Counted from the stretch's first letter, positions 24,154 to 33,625 are shown. The stretch: DNA of 54,533 bases from Candidatus Saccharimonadota bacterium (GCA_017460105.1 JAFUBS010000012.1:1-54533), one strand, 5' to 3'. Notes: a model not told the origin generated them from the sequence alone. Numbers and translations are program-made.

Positions 24154-26970
24154 TTACCTTCTCTTATTCTTTTTCTTGGATTTCTTCTTCTTGGAACTCT
24201 TCTTAGAGCTCTTTTTTGCTGGTCTAGACGGAGCTTTTACGCCTGCTCCTGGTGTCTTTTTCTTGAACTCATCGTCCAAGTTTCTGTCACCAGCCGAAAC
24301 CTCATTTACGCCCTTCTCGGTCTGAGATTCGGCCATCTTGGTGAGCTCAGATTCATATTCCTCACCGTCCGTCACATTATCCGCACGCGCTTCCGCTGGA
24401 GTAATTGTGAGTAAAATCTTCAGTACTTCTTCGCGCAAATTCCTTTGCAAACCATCAAATAATTTTTGTGATTCAGAGCGATATTCCACCAACGGATCGC
24501 GCTGACCCACGCTGCGCCAATGAATCCCCTCGCGTAGATGCTGCATGTTTTCAAGGTGTTGCATCCAGAGCATATCAAGTACCTTCAAGTATACTTCGCG
24601 CTCTACCTTACGCATAGTCTCCGAGCCGAACTCTTCCTCTTTTTTCTTGTAAGCTTCTTCAATTGCTTCAAGTGCCAACTTCTGGCGTTCGTTTTCTTTG
24701 CGTTTTAGTCCAATGCCGTGGATCAAATCATCGTCGAAATTAAATACTGCCTTGAATTCCTTGTCGAAATTCTTATTTACGCGTGATGAGAACATCGTAA
24801 GTGCTTCAGCCTCATCATGCATCAAGCGCTTGATTTCTGGGTAAATATCATCGCCCATCAAAATCTTACGACGAATCATATAGACTACCTTGCGGTGACG
24901 ATTAATTACGTTATCGTACTGCACCACATTCTTACGTGAATCAAAGTTAAATCCTTCAATACGCTTCTGTGCCGACTCCAAAGTCTTTGAAATAGACTTT
25001 GTCTGGATTGGAGTATCCTCATCCACACCCAGGCGAGTCAAAATCATTTTTACTCTGTCACCTTGGAAGATTCGCATCAGGTCATCTTCGCAGCTTACGA
25101 AGAACTGCGTCGTGCCAGGATCTCCCTGACGACCACCACGGCCACGGAGCTGATTATCTACACGCCTAGAATCATGACGCTCGGAGCCAATTACCACTAG
25201 ACCACCGAGCTCTGCTACGCCTTCGCCTAATTTAATATCTGTACCACGACCAGCCATGTTTGTAGCCAGTGTAATTGCGCCTTTTTCACCTGCACGTGCG
25301 ACAATCGCAGCTTCACGCTCGTTATTCTTTGCGTTTAAGAGCTCGTACGGCAACCCAAACTGGTCCAAATATCTTGCAATCTCTTCATTATTTGCAATCG
25401 AACCCGAACCTACTAGCACTGGCTGTCCTTTTTCGTGATATTTCTTTACTTCTTCGGCAATTGCCTTCAATTTGCCAGCCTTAGTCTTGTAAATCAAATC
25501 GTCTTTGTCAATACGCTTTATCGGACGATTCGGCGGAATCTGAATCACGTCAAGCGCATAAATCTGTTGAAATTCCTCGGCCTCAGTGAATGCCGTACCA
25601 GTCATACCAGACAGTTTATTGTACAGGCGGAAGAAATTCTGGAACGAAATCGTCGCGAGTGTCATAGACTCTTGTTTCACTACTACGCCTTCCTTCGCTT
25701 CAATTGCCTGATGCAAACCTTCATTATAACGACGCCCTTGCATCAAACGACCAGTATGTTCGTCCACAATAATCACTTCGCCAGAATTCGTTACTACATA
25801 GTCCTTGTCACGCTTAAACAAGACTTCTGCACGAAGCGCTTGTTCCATGTGATACACTAAGCGCGTATTTGATGTAGAATACAAATTCTTTACACCTAAA
25901 ATCTGTTGAACTTTCTCGATACCTTTATCTGTCAAAGTCACCGAACGACGCTTTTCGTCAAGCACGTAATCCTCTGGCGTTAATCTATTTGCGATTTTTG
26001 CAAATTGATAATACGCTTCAGGATTATCACCTGCTGGAGCGCTGATAATGAGTGGCGTACGCGCCTCGTCGATCAAAATCGAGTCCACCTCATCTACAAT
26101 CGCGAAGTTTAATTCTCTTTGGCGTAAATACTGCACCTCACTGGTCATATTATCACGCAAATAATCAAAGCCAAATTCATTATTCGTACCATAGGTGATA
26201 TCAGCATTGTATGCCTCTTTGCGAGTCGCTGGCTTCAGATGGCGGAAACGTTCATCATCATGCTCTTCATTCTCATATTCTGCATCGTACACAAAAGAAG
26301 CGTTGTTGATAATTACACCTACACTTAATCCTAAGAAATCATATACCGGACCGTTCCAGCCAGCATCACGCTGCGCGAGATAATCGTTCACAGTTACCAC
26401 GTGCACGCCTTTACCGGTCAAACCATTAAGATATGCCGGCAACATCGCAACGAGAGTCTTACCTTCACCAGTCTTCATCTCCGCTACAGCACCAGAATTT
26501 AGCACCATACCACCAATCAACTGCACGTCATATGGGCGCATTCCCAGGACACGCTTAGATGCCTCTCTCGCTACTGCAAAAGCGTCATTTAGAATCTCAT
26601 CTAGCACCTTAGTATCGTCCATTGGTGCCTTATTCTTTTTCTTTTTAGAGGCAACACCGTCTTCGGTGCGTACTTGCTTCAAAGCTTTATCAATCTTCTT
26701 ACGAAATATCTCGGTCTGAGCTTTCAACTCTTCGTCGCTCATCGCTTCGTATTTTGGTTCCAAATCACCAATTTCCTTAGCGCGCTTCCAGAGCTTTCTT
26801 AGCACCTTCTTTTGCGGGTCACCAAAAATCCCCTGCAAGAATTTCGTCAATGCACTCTTATCTGCCAATTTATCACTTGGCTTCTTTTCTGCGCGTGCTT
26901 TCTTAGGCTTCTTGGTCTTGTCAACTTTTTTCACAGCAGACTTCACAGCCTCTTCGGTCTTTTTCGTCAT
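24154..26970 (-). CDS. secA: preprotein translocase ATPase SecA
   Basis: 938 aa. Drives post-translational export through SecYEG. Walker A MKTGEGKT at 165-172, the DEVDSILIDEARTPL Walker B region, the preprotein cross-linking part and helicase 2 (GRGGRQGDPG) are present. Two features are unusual: a ~45-residue Lys-rich N-terminal extension plus a Lys-rich insert (about 100-118), and a C-terminus that lacks the Cys-rich SEC-C zinc motif and ends in a long Lys/Ser tail. SD GGAGG precedes ATG 26970 and a TATAAT box lies at 27002-27007. Confidence 0.96.
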   Translation of the reverse strand: MTKKTEEAVKSAVKKVDKTKKPKKARAEKKPSDKLADKSALTKFLQGIFGDPQKKVLRKLWKRAKEIGDLEPKYEAMSDEELKAQTEIFRKKIDKALKQVRTEDGVASKKKKNKAPMDDTKVLDEILNDAFAVAREASKRVLGMRPYDVQLIGGMVLNSGAVAEMKTGEGKTLVAMLPAYLNGLTGKGVHVVTVNDYLAQRDAGWNGPVYDFLGLSVGVIINNASFVYDAEYENEEHDDERFRHLKPATRKEAYNADITYGTNNEFGFDYLRDNMTSEVQYLRQRELNFAIVDEVDSILIDEARTPLIISAPAGDNPEAYYQFAKIANRLTPEDYVLDEKRRSVTLTDKGIEKVQQILGVKNLYSTSNTRLVYHMEQALRAEVLFKRDKDYVVTNSGEVIIVDEHTGRLMQGRRYNEGLHQAIEAKEGVVVKQESMTLATISFQNFFRLYNKLSGMTGTAFTEAEEFQQIYALDVIQIPPNRPIKRIDKDDLIYKTKAGKLKAIAEEVKKYHEKGQPVLVGSGSIANNEEIARYLDQFGLPYELLNAKNNEREAAIVARAGEKGAITLATNMAGRGTDIKLGEGVAELGGLVVIGSERHDSRRVDNQLRGRGGRQGDPGTTQFFVSCEDDLMRIFQGDRVKMILTRLGVDEDTPIQTKSISKTLESAQKRIEGFNFDSRKNVVQYDNVINRHRKVVYMIRRKILMGDDIYPEIKRLMHDEAEALTMFSSRVNKNFDKEFKAVFNFDDDLIHGIGLKRKENERQKLALEAIEEAYKKKEEEFGSETMRKVEREVYLKVLDMLWMQHLENMQHLREGIHWRSVGQRDPLVEYRSESQKLFDGLQRNLREEVLKILLTITPAEARADNVTDGEEYESELTKMAESQTEKGVNEVSAGDRNLDDEFKKKTPGAGVKAPSRPAKKSSKKSSKKKKSKKKNKRR

Positions 26971-27012
26971 AAACCTCCAAACGGAATTAGTTTTCCTCTG
27001 TATTATACCACA

Positions 27013-27375
27013 TTATTTTCTCTTAATAAAGAGGCTTTTCAGGCTTCGTTTCTGGCGATGTGGCTGCATCTCTAGTTTAAATCTACGAATTTGACCAGTC
27101 AACTTTGCTTCTACTAGATCTACGCCAGCAAATACATTCGTGCACTCATCGCGTGCCGCAATTACCTTGCCGCCAGGAATTTCCATCGCTACCGATATCT
27201 CGTACTTTTCAGTCTTACCTTTTCCAATCTCCGACACTAGCACCTTCGCATGCACATCCTTCTTTGAACCGCGTGGCAAATAACGATCTAGCTTGCCGAT
27301 TCTCTTCTCGACATATTTCTTAAAACTCTCTTCCACCTTGTAGTCATTGCCGTTAATATCGATTTTCTCAATCAT
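27013..27375 (-). CDS. hpf: ribosome hibernation factor, short HPF/RaiA type
   Basis: 120 aa. Binds the 30S A/P sites and blocks translation in stationary phase or starvation. The fold shows KIDINGNDYKVEESFKKYVEKRIGKLDRYL, ISVAMEIPGG and ECTNVFAGVDLVEAKLTGQIRRFK, which fits. It lacks the C-terminal dimerisation domain of long HPF, and ends with a basic tail. AAGGAG SD before the ATG. It lies between serS and secA on the same strand. Confidence 0.9.
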   Translation of the reverse strand: MIEKIDINGNDYKVEESFKKYVEKRIGKLDRYLPRGSKKDVHAKVLVSEIGKGKTEKYEISVAMEIPGGKVIAARDECTNVFAGVDLVEAKLTGQIRRFKLEMQPHRQKRSLKSLFIKRK

Positions 27376-27391
27376 ATTTTCTCCTTTTTAA

Positions 27392-28636
27392 TTAAAGTTC
27401 CTCTCGTCCGCCCAGATAAGGCCGCAAAACCTCCGGTACCTTAAATTTACCATCTTCAGTTGCATAATTCTCAAGCAAGACCACCAGTGCTCTCGCCAGA
27501 GGAATCGCCGTACCATTTAGCGTATGCACGAATTCTACCGTACCATCCTTACGACGCACGCGACAGTTTACTGCTCTCGCCTGAAAGTCCGTACAGTTAG
27601 AACAACTAGTTATTTCCTGGTATTTCTGATTAACTGGCGACCAATATTCCATATCGTATTTCTTTGCTGCTGGAGCACCCAGGTCGCCTGCTGCAATGTT
27701 AATTACGTGGTACGGAATACCAAGTCCCTGCCAGATGTCTTCCTCAATCGCCAAAATCTTCTCATGAATCTCTTTACTCTGCTCTGGTAAACAAAATGCA
27801 TACATTTCTAGCTTATTGAACTGATGCACACGAAACAGACCACGCGTATATTTGCCATAGGCACCTGCCTCTTTGCGAAAACATGGCGAATACCCAGCAT
27901 AGAAGAGCGGCAACTTATCCTCGTCAATTATTTCATCCATATGATAGCCAGTCAGAGACATTTCGGCCGTCGCAATGAGCGCTAAATCTTCACCTTCAAT
28001 GTAATATTCATCGGATTGATCGCTGGTACGTGGATTAAAACCGCATCCCTCAAGCACTCTCGAACACACCATATCTGGCACCGTCATAAAAGTAAAACCG
28101 TGTTCTAAGACTTTAGATAGCCCATATTGCAACAAGGCATTCTCAAGGAGCGCCAAATCACCCTTTAGATAATAGAATTTCGCACCAGCCACCTTAGCGC
28201 CACGCTCAAAATCAAGCCAATCTCTGCTAGTAGCAAAATCCAAATGGTCAACACCAGTCTTATGGTGCTCTCCCCAGGTCTTTACCTCTACCGAGCATTC
28301 CTCACCACCTAGTGGCACATCGTCAAAAATCACATTCGGTATACGCTTGATAAGACTGTTTACCTCCGCCTCAGCGGCAGACAAGGTCTCTTCCTTCTCG
28401 GCAAGCTTTGTCTTTATTGCCTTACCTTCCGCAATCAAATCTGCCGACGGCTTGCCGCCTTTCATCTTGGCTGCAATTTCATTTCTCTTCTGACGTAACG
28501 CCTCCACCTCGGCCAAAACTGTCTTACGCTTGTCGTCCAGCTCGAGTACCTCCCGGACATTTACCTTGTATCCCTTTTCCTTAGCAGACTTTTCTACTAG
28601 TTCAAGATTTTCTCGTATAAACTTCACATCTAACAT
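27392..28636 (-). CDS. serS: seryl-tRNA synthetase
   Basis: 414 aa, normal length. Class II enzyme. The N-terminal tRNA-binding coiled coil spans about 25-105; motif 2 is near FRKEAGAYGKYTRGLFRVHQF and motif 3 near LNGTAIPLARALVVLLENY. Ends PEVLRPYLGGREEL. The ATG is 6 bases after a TATAAT box, which itself overlaps the rsmA stop region, so serS has a leaderless mRNA of its own. Confidence 0.96.
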   Translation of the reverse strand: MLDVKFIRENLELVEKSAKEKGYKVNVREVLELDDKRKTVLAEVEALRQKRNEIAAKMKGGKPSADLIAEGKAIKTKLAEKEETLSAAEAEVNSLIKRIPNVIFDDVPLGGEECSVEVKTWGEHHKTGVDHLDFATSRDWLDFERGAKVAGAKFYYLKGDLALLENALLQYGLSKVLEHGFTFMTVPDMVCSRVLEGCGFNPRTSDQSDEYYIEGEDLALIATAEMSLTGYHMDEIIDEDKLPLFYAGYSPCFRKEAGAYGKYTRGLFRVHQFNKLEMYAFCLPEQSKEIHEKILAIEEDIWQGLGIPYHVINIAAGDLGAPAAKKYDMEYWSPVNQKYQEITSCSNCTDFQARAVNCRVRRKDGTVEFVHTLNGTAIPLARALVVLLENYATEDGKFKVPEVLRPYLGGREEL

Positions 28637-28642
28637 AAATCA

Positions 28643-28648
28643 ATTATA
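28643..28648 (-). promoter_or_regulatory. leaderless promoter of serS
   Basis: GCTATAAT with TATAAT ending 6 bases before ATG 28636, located at the 3' end of rsmA. Confidence 0.7.
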
Positions 28649-29408
28649 GCATACTTTTAAAAAGCCGCTCATAATCTTTTAGGTGTAAGTCCGCTGGCCG
28701 CGCATCACGAGAGATTCCCACTTTGTCAAATATCTCAATCAATTCATTTTTACCCTTCAGTGGCGCCAAATTATGCAACAATTTTTTCCTTGGTGATGAA
28801 AAAGCCAACGCAATCATCTTAAATACTGCATCATCCACCTCTGGCGTATGCGGTTTCATGATTAGAACTTGCGAATCCACTTTTGGCGGGGGTGTAAACT
28901 CTTCTCTTCCGACCACTTCGCCTAGCCTGACTTTTGCTCGATTTTTGCATTTTAGAGACAAAACTGTTTCTTTTTCGTATACAATACGCTCTGCTACTTC
29001 TTTTGGCATCAAAAGCACCGCCCTTTCAGGCTGATTTTTAGCCATCAAAATATGCTCAATTATCGGACTAGTAATATAATACGGTATATTACCAGCAACT
29101 ACATACGGCGCAGGTATTTTCTCTAGATCAAACTTCAGAAAATCTGCATTCACTACCTCTAGATTTGTGCCAGGAAAAGAGCCCGGCAAATTCGTCGCCA
29201 ATCTCTCATCGAATTCCACCGCGATTACCTTTTCGAAGCGTTTAAGTAGTGAACTCGTCAAAGTCCCCAGCCCCGGCCCAATCTCAATACAAAGCGGCTT
29301 TTTTCCCTGTTCTGCGGAAGAAATAGACGCGCTCGCTTCGTCAGCGATATAATCTAGAATCTCCCTATTGTTTAGCCAATGTTGTCCAAGTGATTTATTA
29401 TTTTTCAT
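28644..29408 (-). CDS. rsmA: 16S rRNA dimethyladenosine transferase
   Basis: 254 aa. Dimethylates A1518 and A1519 of 16S rRNA (E. coli numbering). N-terminal KSLGQHWLNN, SAM-binding motif I EIGPGLGTLTS, and motif IV GNIPYYITSPI are all present. The C-terminal helical domain has SSPRKKLLHNLAP. It follows the G5/3D gene by 30 bases. Confidence 0.95.
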   Translation of the reverse strand: MKNNKSLGQHWLNNREILDYIADEASASISSAEQGKKPLCIEIGPGLGTLTSSLLKRFEKVIAVEFDERLATNLPGSFPGTNLEVVNADFLKFDLEKIPAPYVVAGNIPYYITSPIIEHILMAKNQPERAVLLMPKEVAERIVYEKETVLSLKCKNRAKVRLGEVVGREEFTPPPKVDSQVLIMKPHTPEVDDAVFKMIALAFSSPRKKLLHNLAPLKGKNELIEIFDKVGISRDARPADLHLKDYERLFKSML

Positions 29409-29438
29409 CTTTATCTTCGTTCAACAAAACTCTCGCAA

Positions 29439-30503
29439 TTATCTACCGTCGCGGTTACTCCAGTCCGTCGCAAGGTCGAACTGCTCCGGATTCACCGCCG
29501 CAAAACCGCCAGTATCGTACACCTTACCAAGCCCAAGTGAAGTCTCTACCACCGAACAACGTGGATAACGCGACAAATTCGCCGCCACGAGTACATATCC
29601 TTCACTGTCTACCTTGGCGCCATCTGCACGCACGCTATAACTACCGCCGCCACAATATCCCATCACGCCACTCATTGGCAAATCATAATAAGTCTCTTGG
29701 CGTTCAATCACAGAGCCATTTACCGTTACAGTATATCTATTACGTCCTTTACTTGGTGTCAGAGGATTCATTTCTATTGCACTCGCTCCTACCGCCACGA
29801 TTCGCTCTACCGGCTCGCGTTTTACGGTCTCGGATTTCAGCTCGCGTTTCGTCTCTACTCCATCTACATACCAGACTTCATAAACAGACGCCATAGTCCC
29901 CACCTCTCCGAGCTGGCGCACTTCCTCCTGTCCCGGCGCGAGATTATAATCCTTTATTCTTGTCTCTTCATAAGGTATTTCGGTTTCTACAGTCACCTCG
30001 CGACCACCATTTCTGATTAGTTCATACACCGTAGCGACACCCATCTCGAGGAAATTATCATTTGGAATTAAGTTTATTTCGTCACCATCATAAACCGTAA
30101 ATCCAGCCTGTTCCGCAACCACCTTCGGGTCGTAACTAGCCGTCATCACATATTTCATCGTGGCGTTTATTTTTATCACCGCAGGATGCGCACGGTGAAT
30201 GTTGATATAGAAATTATCACTGTTTATCTTCTCCTCTAGCGCTGGCTCCACTATATCCGTGTCATTAATCACATAACCAGCTCGCTCAAGAGCCTCACCG
30301 ACAGTCTCTGCATTTGTACGAACAATTAATTTCTGCCCATCATCATAGAAGGTCACAAAATGCTCTTCTCTAGCCTCATAAACACCAGTTTCATTACCAG
30401 CATAAGTAGTCTTCGTGCTGAAAACTGCAATACCTATAAGCAAGAACCCAAAAATCACTGCAAAAGCAGCTAATAACTTATCAAAAGTTCTTGATAACTT
30501 CAT
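29439..30503 (-). CDS. DUF348/G5/3D cell-wall protein
   Basis: 354 aa. One N-terminal membrane helix or uncleaved signal (about 10-33), two DUF348 (YabE-like) modules (about 45-155), a G5 domain (about 165-245) and a C-terminal 3D domain (about 275-354) with LGLGKVYDTGG and FDLATDW. The three conserved Asp of the 3D fold are visible. Related YabE and Rpf-type proteins are peptidoglycan hydrolases; a lytic transglycosylase role is likely by family. ATG is 6 bases after TATAAT, so it is leaderless. Confidence 0.9.
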   Translation of the reverse strand: MKLSRTFDKLLAAFAVIFGFLLIGIAVFSTKTTYAGNETGVYEAREEHFVTFYDDGQKLIVRTNAETVGEALERAGYVINDTDIVEPALEEKINSDNFYINIHRAHPAVIKINATMKYVMTASYDPKVVAEQAGFTVYDGDEINLIPNDNFLEMGVATVYELIRNGGREVTVETEIPYEETRIKDYNLAPGQEEVRQLGEVGTMASVYEVWYVDGVETKRELKSETVKREPVERIVAVGASAIEMNPLTPSKGRNRYTVTVNGSVIERQETYYDLPMSGVMGYCGGGSYSVRADGAKVDSEGYVLVAANLSRYPRCSVVETSLGLGKVYDTGGFAAVNPEQFDLATDWSNRDGR

Positions 30504-30509
30504 TCTTCA

Positions 30510-30539
30510 ATTATATCATAACTGTTATCGCAAAGTCAA
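30510..30539 (-). promoter_or_regulatory. leaderless promoter of the G5/3D gene
   Basis: -35 TTGACT (30534-30539), 18-bp spacer, -10 TATAAT (30510-30515), 6 bases before ATG 30503. The spacer carries CGATAACAG (30522-30530), the complement of a 9-mer in the adhesin promoter spacer. Confidence 0.7.
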
Positions 30540-30830
30540 TCTCAGAGTCCAAATAAATCATAATCTTGCAACATTCAGATGATCAAACTTTTCGATTTAT
30601 TTCTAGGTGGTAATACAACCAATTTAACTACTACACTCCACCCTAACTCCATCGATTCTGGCCTCTCTCAACGTCGAATGGCCCGAACCTAATTCTATTT
30701 TAGCATAGGCATATTCCATGTCAATATTGATTTTTCAAAATCTTTATGTCATAATATTTTACCCGTGTTCGGTTTTTACAACAGAGAGAAAAATAAAAAA
30801 CCGAACATCCACAATTCCAATTATTTGTGT

Positions 30831-30836
30831 TATAAT
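30831..30836 (+). promoter_or_regulatory. leaderless promoter of the CPTC membrane protein operon
   Basis: TGTGTTATAAT, an extended -10 box ending 6 bases before ATG 30843. Confidence 0.7.
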
Positions 30837-30842
30837 CCTTAT

Positions 30843-31520
30843 ATGAATTGGAGGAAATGGTTAGACGGCTTCGTTTTGGCCGGGAAGGGCATTTTACTTG
30901 CCACCAAAGAAAAACGTTTCTGGGCAGGCTTCGTCCCATCCTTTATATTTTTTGGCACATTGCTTAATCTCTTGTCTGGAGGCTTATCAAATTTCGAGAT
31001 GATGAAACTCATGGGTTTTCCTGCCAATTTACAGATAATCGGCAAATCATTCTTAGGTATTTTCGGTGTCAATGTGCCGTTTCTAGACTGGCTATACATT
31101 TTTGCCATCACGTTATTGCAAAGCATATTAATTGGCCTTATTGTCTTGCTCTGGCACAAGAAACGACAGTCGCTCTCTGCGTCGAAATCTGGCACCACCC
31201 CAGTAAAATCCTCGGCCAAATCTAGCACGGTTTCAGCAGACGTAACTTCTAATTCCGCCAACGTCGAAAAAGCCGGCATCATCACCGGACTTATCGCTCT
31301 CGGAGCTGGCTGCCCTACCTGTGGCACTACTTTAATCACCCCTCTGATTGGCGCTATCTTTTCTTCTGGTAGCCTCGCCATTACTGGCGCCATCTCTACC
31401 ATTGTCACGATTATTGCCGTCATCGTCGCGATTCTATCACTCAAACGTATCGGCGAAGAAGCGTATGTTATAATAATAAACGAAAAATATCTAGAAAGGA
31501 AAAACCGTGGAAACAGATAA
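30843..31520 (+). CDS. multi-pass membrane protein with CPTC motif
   Basis: 225 aa. About four or five hydrophobic helices (about 28-47, 63-80, 84-104, 145-168, 176-200) with a Ser/Thr-rich loop (109-140). The motif AGCPTCGTTLITPLIG puts C157 and C160 at the edge of a helix, as in membrane thiol carriers. I do not recognise a named family. It overlaps the next gene (DsbA-like) by 14 bases, so it may pass electrons to or from that protein. ATG 30843 is chosen over the longer frame because the TATAAT box lies inside the extension. Confidence 0.78.
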   Translation: MNWRKWLDGFVLAGKGILLATKEKRFWAGFVPSFIFFGTLLNLLSGGLSNFEMMKLMGFPANLQIIGKSFLGIFGVNVPFLDWLYIFAITLLQSILIGLIVLLWHKKRQSLSASKSGTTPVKSSAKSSTVSADVTSNSANVEKAGIITGLIALGAGCPTCGTTLITPLIGAIFSSGSLAITGAISTIVTIIAVIVAILSLKRIGEEAYVIIINEKYLERKNRGNR

Positions 31521-32235
31521 TTCCAAAGCCTCCAACATCGGCAAATACTTCAGAATCTTCGGCATTATCGCAATAATTGTCGTTTTCGTAGGCGTCATTA
31601 TTGCCACTTCTATGTCCGACAACTCAACTCCAGCCGACAAAATCTGGGACGAAAAAATGACTCTAGGCAACAAAGACGCCAAAAATTATTTCGTTACCTA
31701 CACCGACATCGTTTGCCCATACTGCGTTGCATTCGAAAACACACTCATCGAACATGAAGAAGACTTCGAAAAATACATCGAATCAAATGATATTTTATTT
31801 GAAGTACGTCTCTCAGACTTTCTCTATCGCTACGGTCAATTCCCGACTGTCCATTCTAAGTATTCCGCCGTTGCCGCCTACTGCGCCAGAGACGAGGATC
31901 GTTTCTGGGATTATTACCGCCACGCCATCACTACTATTTGGCACGACTATTTCGAAACTTACGGCAAAGAAGCCCTCACTATCCTCGATCAGCAAGACAA
32001 ATCCTACTGGCTAAAACTCGCAAAAGACATCAAACTAGATACCGATTCGTTCAAATCCTGCTATGAAGAGGAAAAGCCCCTTGCCGAGATCGACGCTATC
32101 GCCGAGAAAACCGCCAAGAACGTCAGTGGGCTTCCGGCCTTCAAATTCAACAGATATTCACCGCCAGGATTCAACCTTACTTGGGGCTGGAACGAAGCTC
32201 TCATGTTCTTTGAAGAAGGTCTCAAGAGTAAATAA
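31507..32235 (+). CDS. membrane-anchored DsbA-like thiol:disulfide oxidoreductase
   Basis: 242 aa, GTG start with AAAGGA upstream. One N-terminal membrane helix (about 13-35), then a thioredoxin fold with an inserted helical domain. The active site is C70-P-Y-C73 and the cis-Pro loop is GLPAF near residue 210. CPYC fits an oxidase that makes disulfides in exported proteins. The FISUMP proteins and the adhesin contain many Cys and are plausible substrates, which is inference. Confidence 0.88.
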   Translation: METDNSKASNIGKYFRIFGIIAIIVVFVGVIIATSMSDNSTPADKIWDEKMTLGNKDAKNYFVTYTDIVCPYCVAFENTLIEHEEDFEKYIESNDILFEVRLSDFLYRYGQFPTVHSKYSAVAAYCARDEDRFWDYYRHAITTIWHDYFETYGKEALTILDQQDKSYWLKLAKDIKLDTDSFKSCYEEEKPLAEIDAIAEKTAKNVSGLPAFKFNRYSPPGFNLTWGWNEALMFFEEGLKSK

Positions 32236-32348
32236 AATAAGTAAGTGTCTTTTCGGGTCGCGTCGCTCGCGCCCGTCGCCACGGGGCTCGCGCGCTCAGC
32301 CTCGCGCTGCCGCGCTCCGGAAGCCCCGAAAAGGCACTTTCTTATTTT
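32234..32348. repeat. GC-rich palindromic element, copy 1 (intergenic)
   Basis: Inverted arms of about 24 bp (32234-32257 and 32325-32348; AAAATAAG...TTTTCGGG) flank a GC-rich core of ~67 bp (CTCGCGCCCGTC...CACGGGGCTCG...CTCCGG). The same core recurs at 49976-50038 and, inverted, at 50676-50742. The arms differ between copies but match within a copy. Here it sits between convergent genes and probably acts as a terminator. Confidence 0.8.
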
Positions 32349-32353
32349 AACAT

Positions 32354-33625
32354 CTACTTAAAGTCCTTCACTAAGTATACTTGACTGCGAACTTCATTTT
32401 CGCCAATCACAATCCCCTTTGAGGCAAGATTCCCGGCATATTTCATTTTGTCACCAAACTTTTTACCGGAGGCAACTACCATCACAGCATTGCCTTCCTC
32501 ACGTAAGCCCTGCGCCACTTTCTCGGCATACTCAATTTCGGCATCTGTTACCGGTATTACAGCATAATCTATTGGTTTTTTGCTATTTGCACTTAGCAAA
32601 TTATTTTCATTTAGTACGTAGAACAATCTTGTTAGTCCAATTGACCCTCCCACACCAGGCAGTTTCTGCTCGGTAAAGTAGCTCGCCAAGTTCTCGTAAC
32701 GTCCACCACCACACACCGAGCCAATTCCAGGATATTCTGGCAAATTAAACTCAAACACGGTTCCAGTATAATAATCAAGTCCGCGTACAATCTTCATATC
32801 TGCAGATATACTCTCGCCGAATCCTGCTTTTTCTAGCAAACCCATTACTGTGTCGAGCTCTTTTACACCCTCTTCGAAGGTATCATCTTCTATACCTAAT
32901 GCGTTCAATTTCACGAGCACGGTATCACGATTGCCTCTTATCTCGATAAACTGCAGAATCTTCTCTACTCTATCACTGCCGATATTAAGCTCATTTAGCG
33001 CTTCCACAACCTTCTCTGGCGCGATTTTTTCTGAGTGGTCGATTATCCCCAGAATCTCTTTTGTTTTAAGATCTAAATTATATTCTTTGATTAATCCACT
33101 AACGATTTTGCGGTTATTGATACGTGCCAGCACAGGAGTTTTTAGACCAAATGCCTTGAACGCATCTAGCAAAGTTTCAATCACATCCGCATCATAATAA
33201 ATCGGCAAGTTTCCACGCCCAATTACATCCACATCACACTGGTAGAATTCGCGAAATCTACCCTTCTGAGCACGCTCACCGCGGAAATTTCTACCAATCT
33301 GTGTCACCTTGAATGGGAACGCCAAATCGTTCTCATGCTCTACTACGTATCTTGCAAGTGGCACTGTATGATCAAAACGCATCGCCTGATCGGCTCCATC
33401 CGCCGCCTCAGCTGTTTTTACAACCTTGTAAATCTGTTTCTCAGTATCGCCACCAGCCTTCGCCAACAATATCTCACACCTATCAATCACTGGAGTCTCA
33501 ATATGCAAATACCCATGACGATGATAGACATCCGAAATCTGATTTTTCAAATTATCAAAACCTGCCTGTGTCGCCGGCAGCAATTCCTGCATTCCAGAAA
33601 TTGGCGAAGTATTAATCTTTTTCAT
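32354..33625 (-). CDS. hisS: histidyl-tRNA synthetase
   Basis: 423 aa. Class II enzyme with motif 1 around LHIETPVID, motif 2 QIGRNFRGERAQKGRFREFYQCDVDVIG, the His-A motif LDYYTGTVFEF and motif 3 GGSIGLTRLF. The C-terminal anticodon-binding domain follows. ATG lies 7 bases after TATAAT, so leaderless. It is divergent from tRNA-Phe. Confidence 0.96.
   Translation of the reverse strand: MKKINTSPISGMQELLPATQAGFDNLKNQISDVYHRHGYLHIETPVIDRCEILLAKAGGDTEKQIYKVVKTAEAADGADQAMRFDHTVPLARYVVEHENDLAFPFKVTQIGRNFRGERAQKGRFREFYQCDVDVIGRGNLPIYYDADVIETLLDAFKAFGLKTPVLARINNRKIVSGLIKEYNLDLKTKEILGIIDHSEKIAPEKVVEALNELNIGSDRVEKILQFIEIRGNRDTVLVKLNALGIEDDTFEEGVKELDTVMGLLEKAGFGESISADMKIVRGLDYYTGTVFEFNLPEYPGIGSVCGGGRYENLASYFTEQKLPGVGGSIGLTRLFYVLNENNLLSANSKKPIDYAVIPVTDAEIEYAEKVAQGLREEGNAVMVVASGKKFGDKMKYAGNLASKGIVIGENEVRSQVYLVKDFK

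Larger units (their letters stand above)
30504..30842. other. 339-bp intergenic region, possible non-coding RNA
   Basis: No credible gene. On the minus strand TTGACA, 16 bp, TAAAAT (about 30697-30724) would start an RNA of up to ~190 nt running toward the G5/3D gene; it contains GGTGG/CCACC and GGCC/GGCC pairings. At about 30768-30808 TGTTCGGTTTTT and AAAAAACCGAACA form a 12-bp inverted repeat with a ~17-base loop. I cannot match it to a known riboswitch. Confidence 0.4.

Noticed and set aside
30504-30842. c-di-AMP (ydaO) riboswitch
   Set aside because: The gene context would suit it, but I cannot find the conserved ydaO sequence blocks.
30839-31444. 201-codon open frame on the minus strand
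   Set aside because: It lies opposite the CPTC membrane protein, whose helices, promoter and overlap with the DsbA-like gene are convincing.
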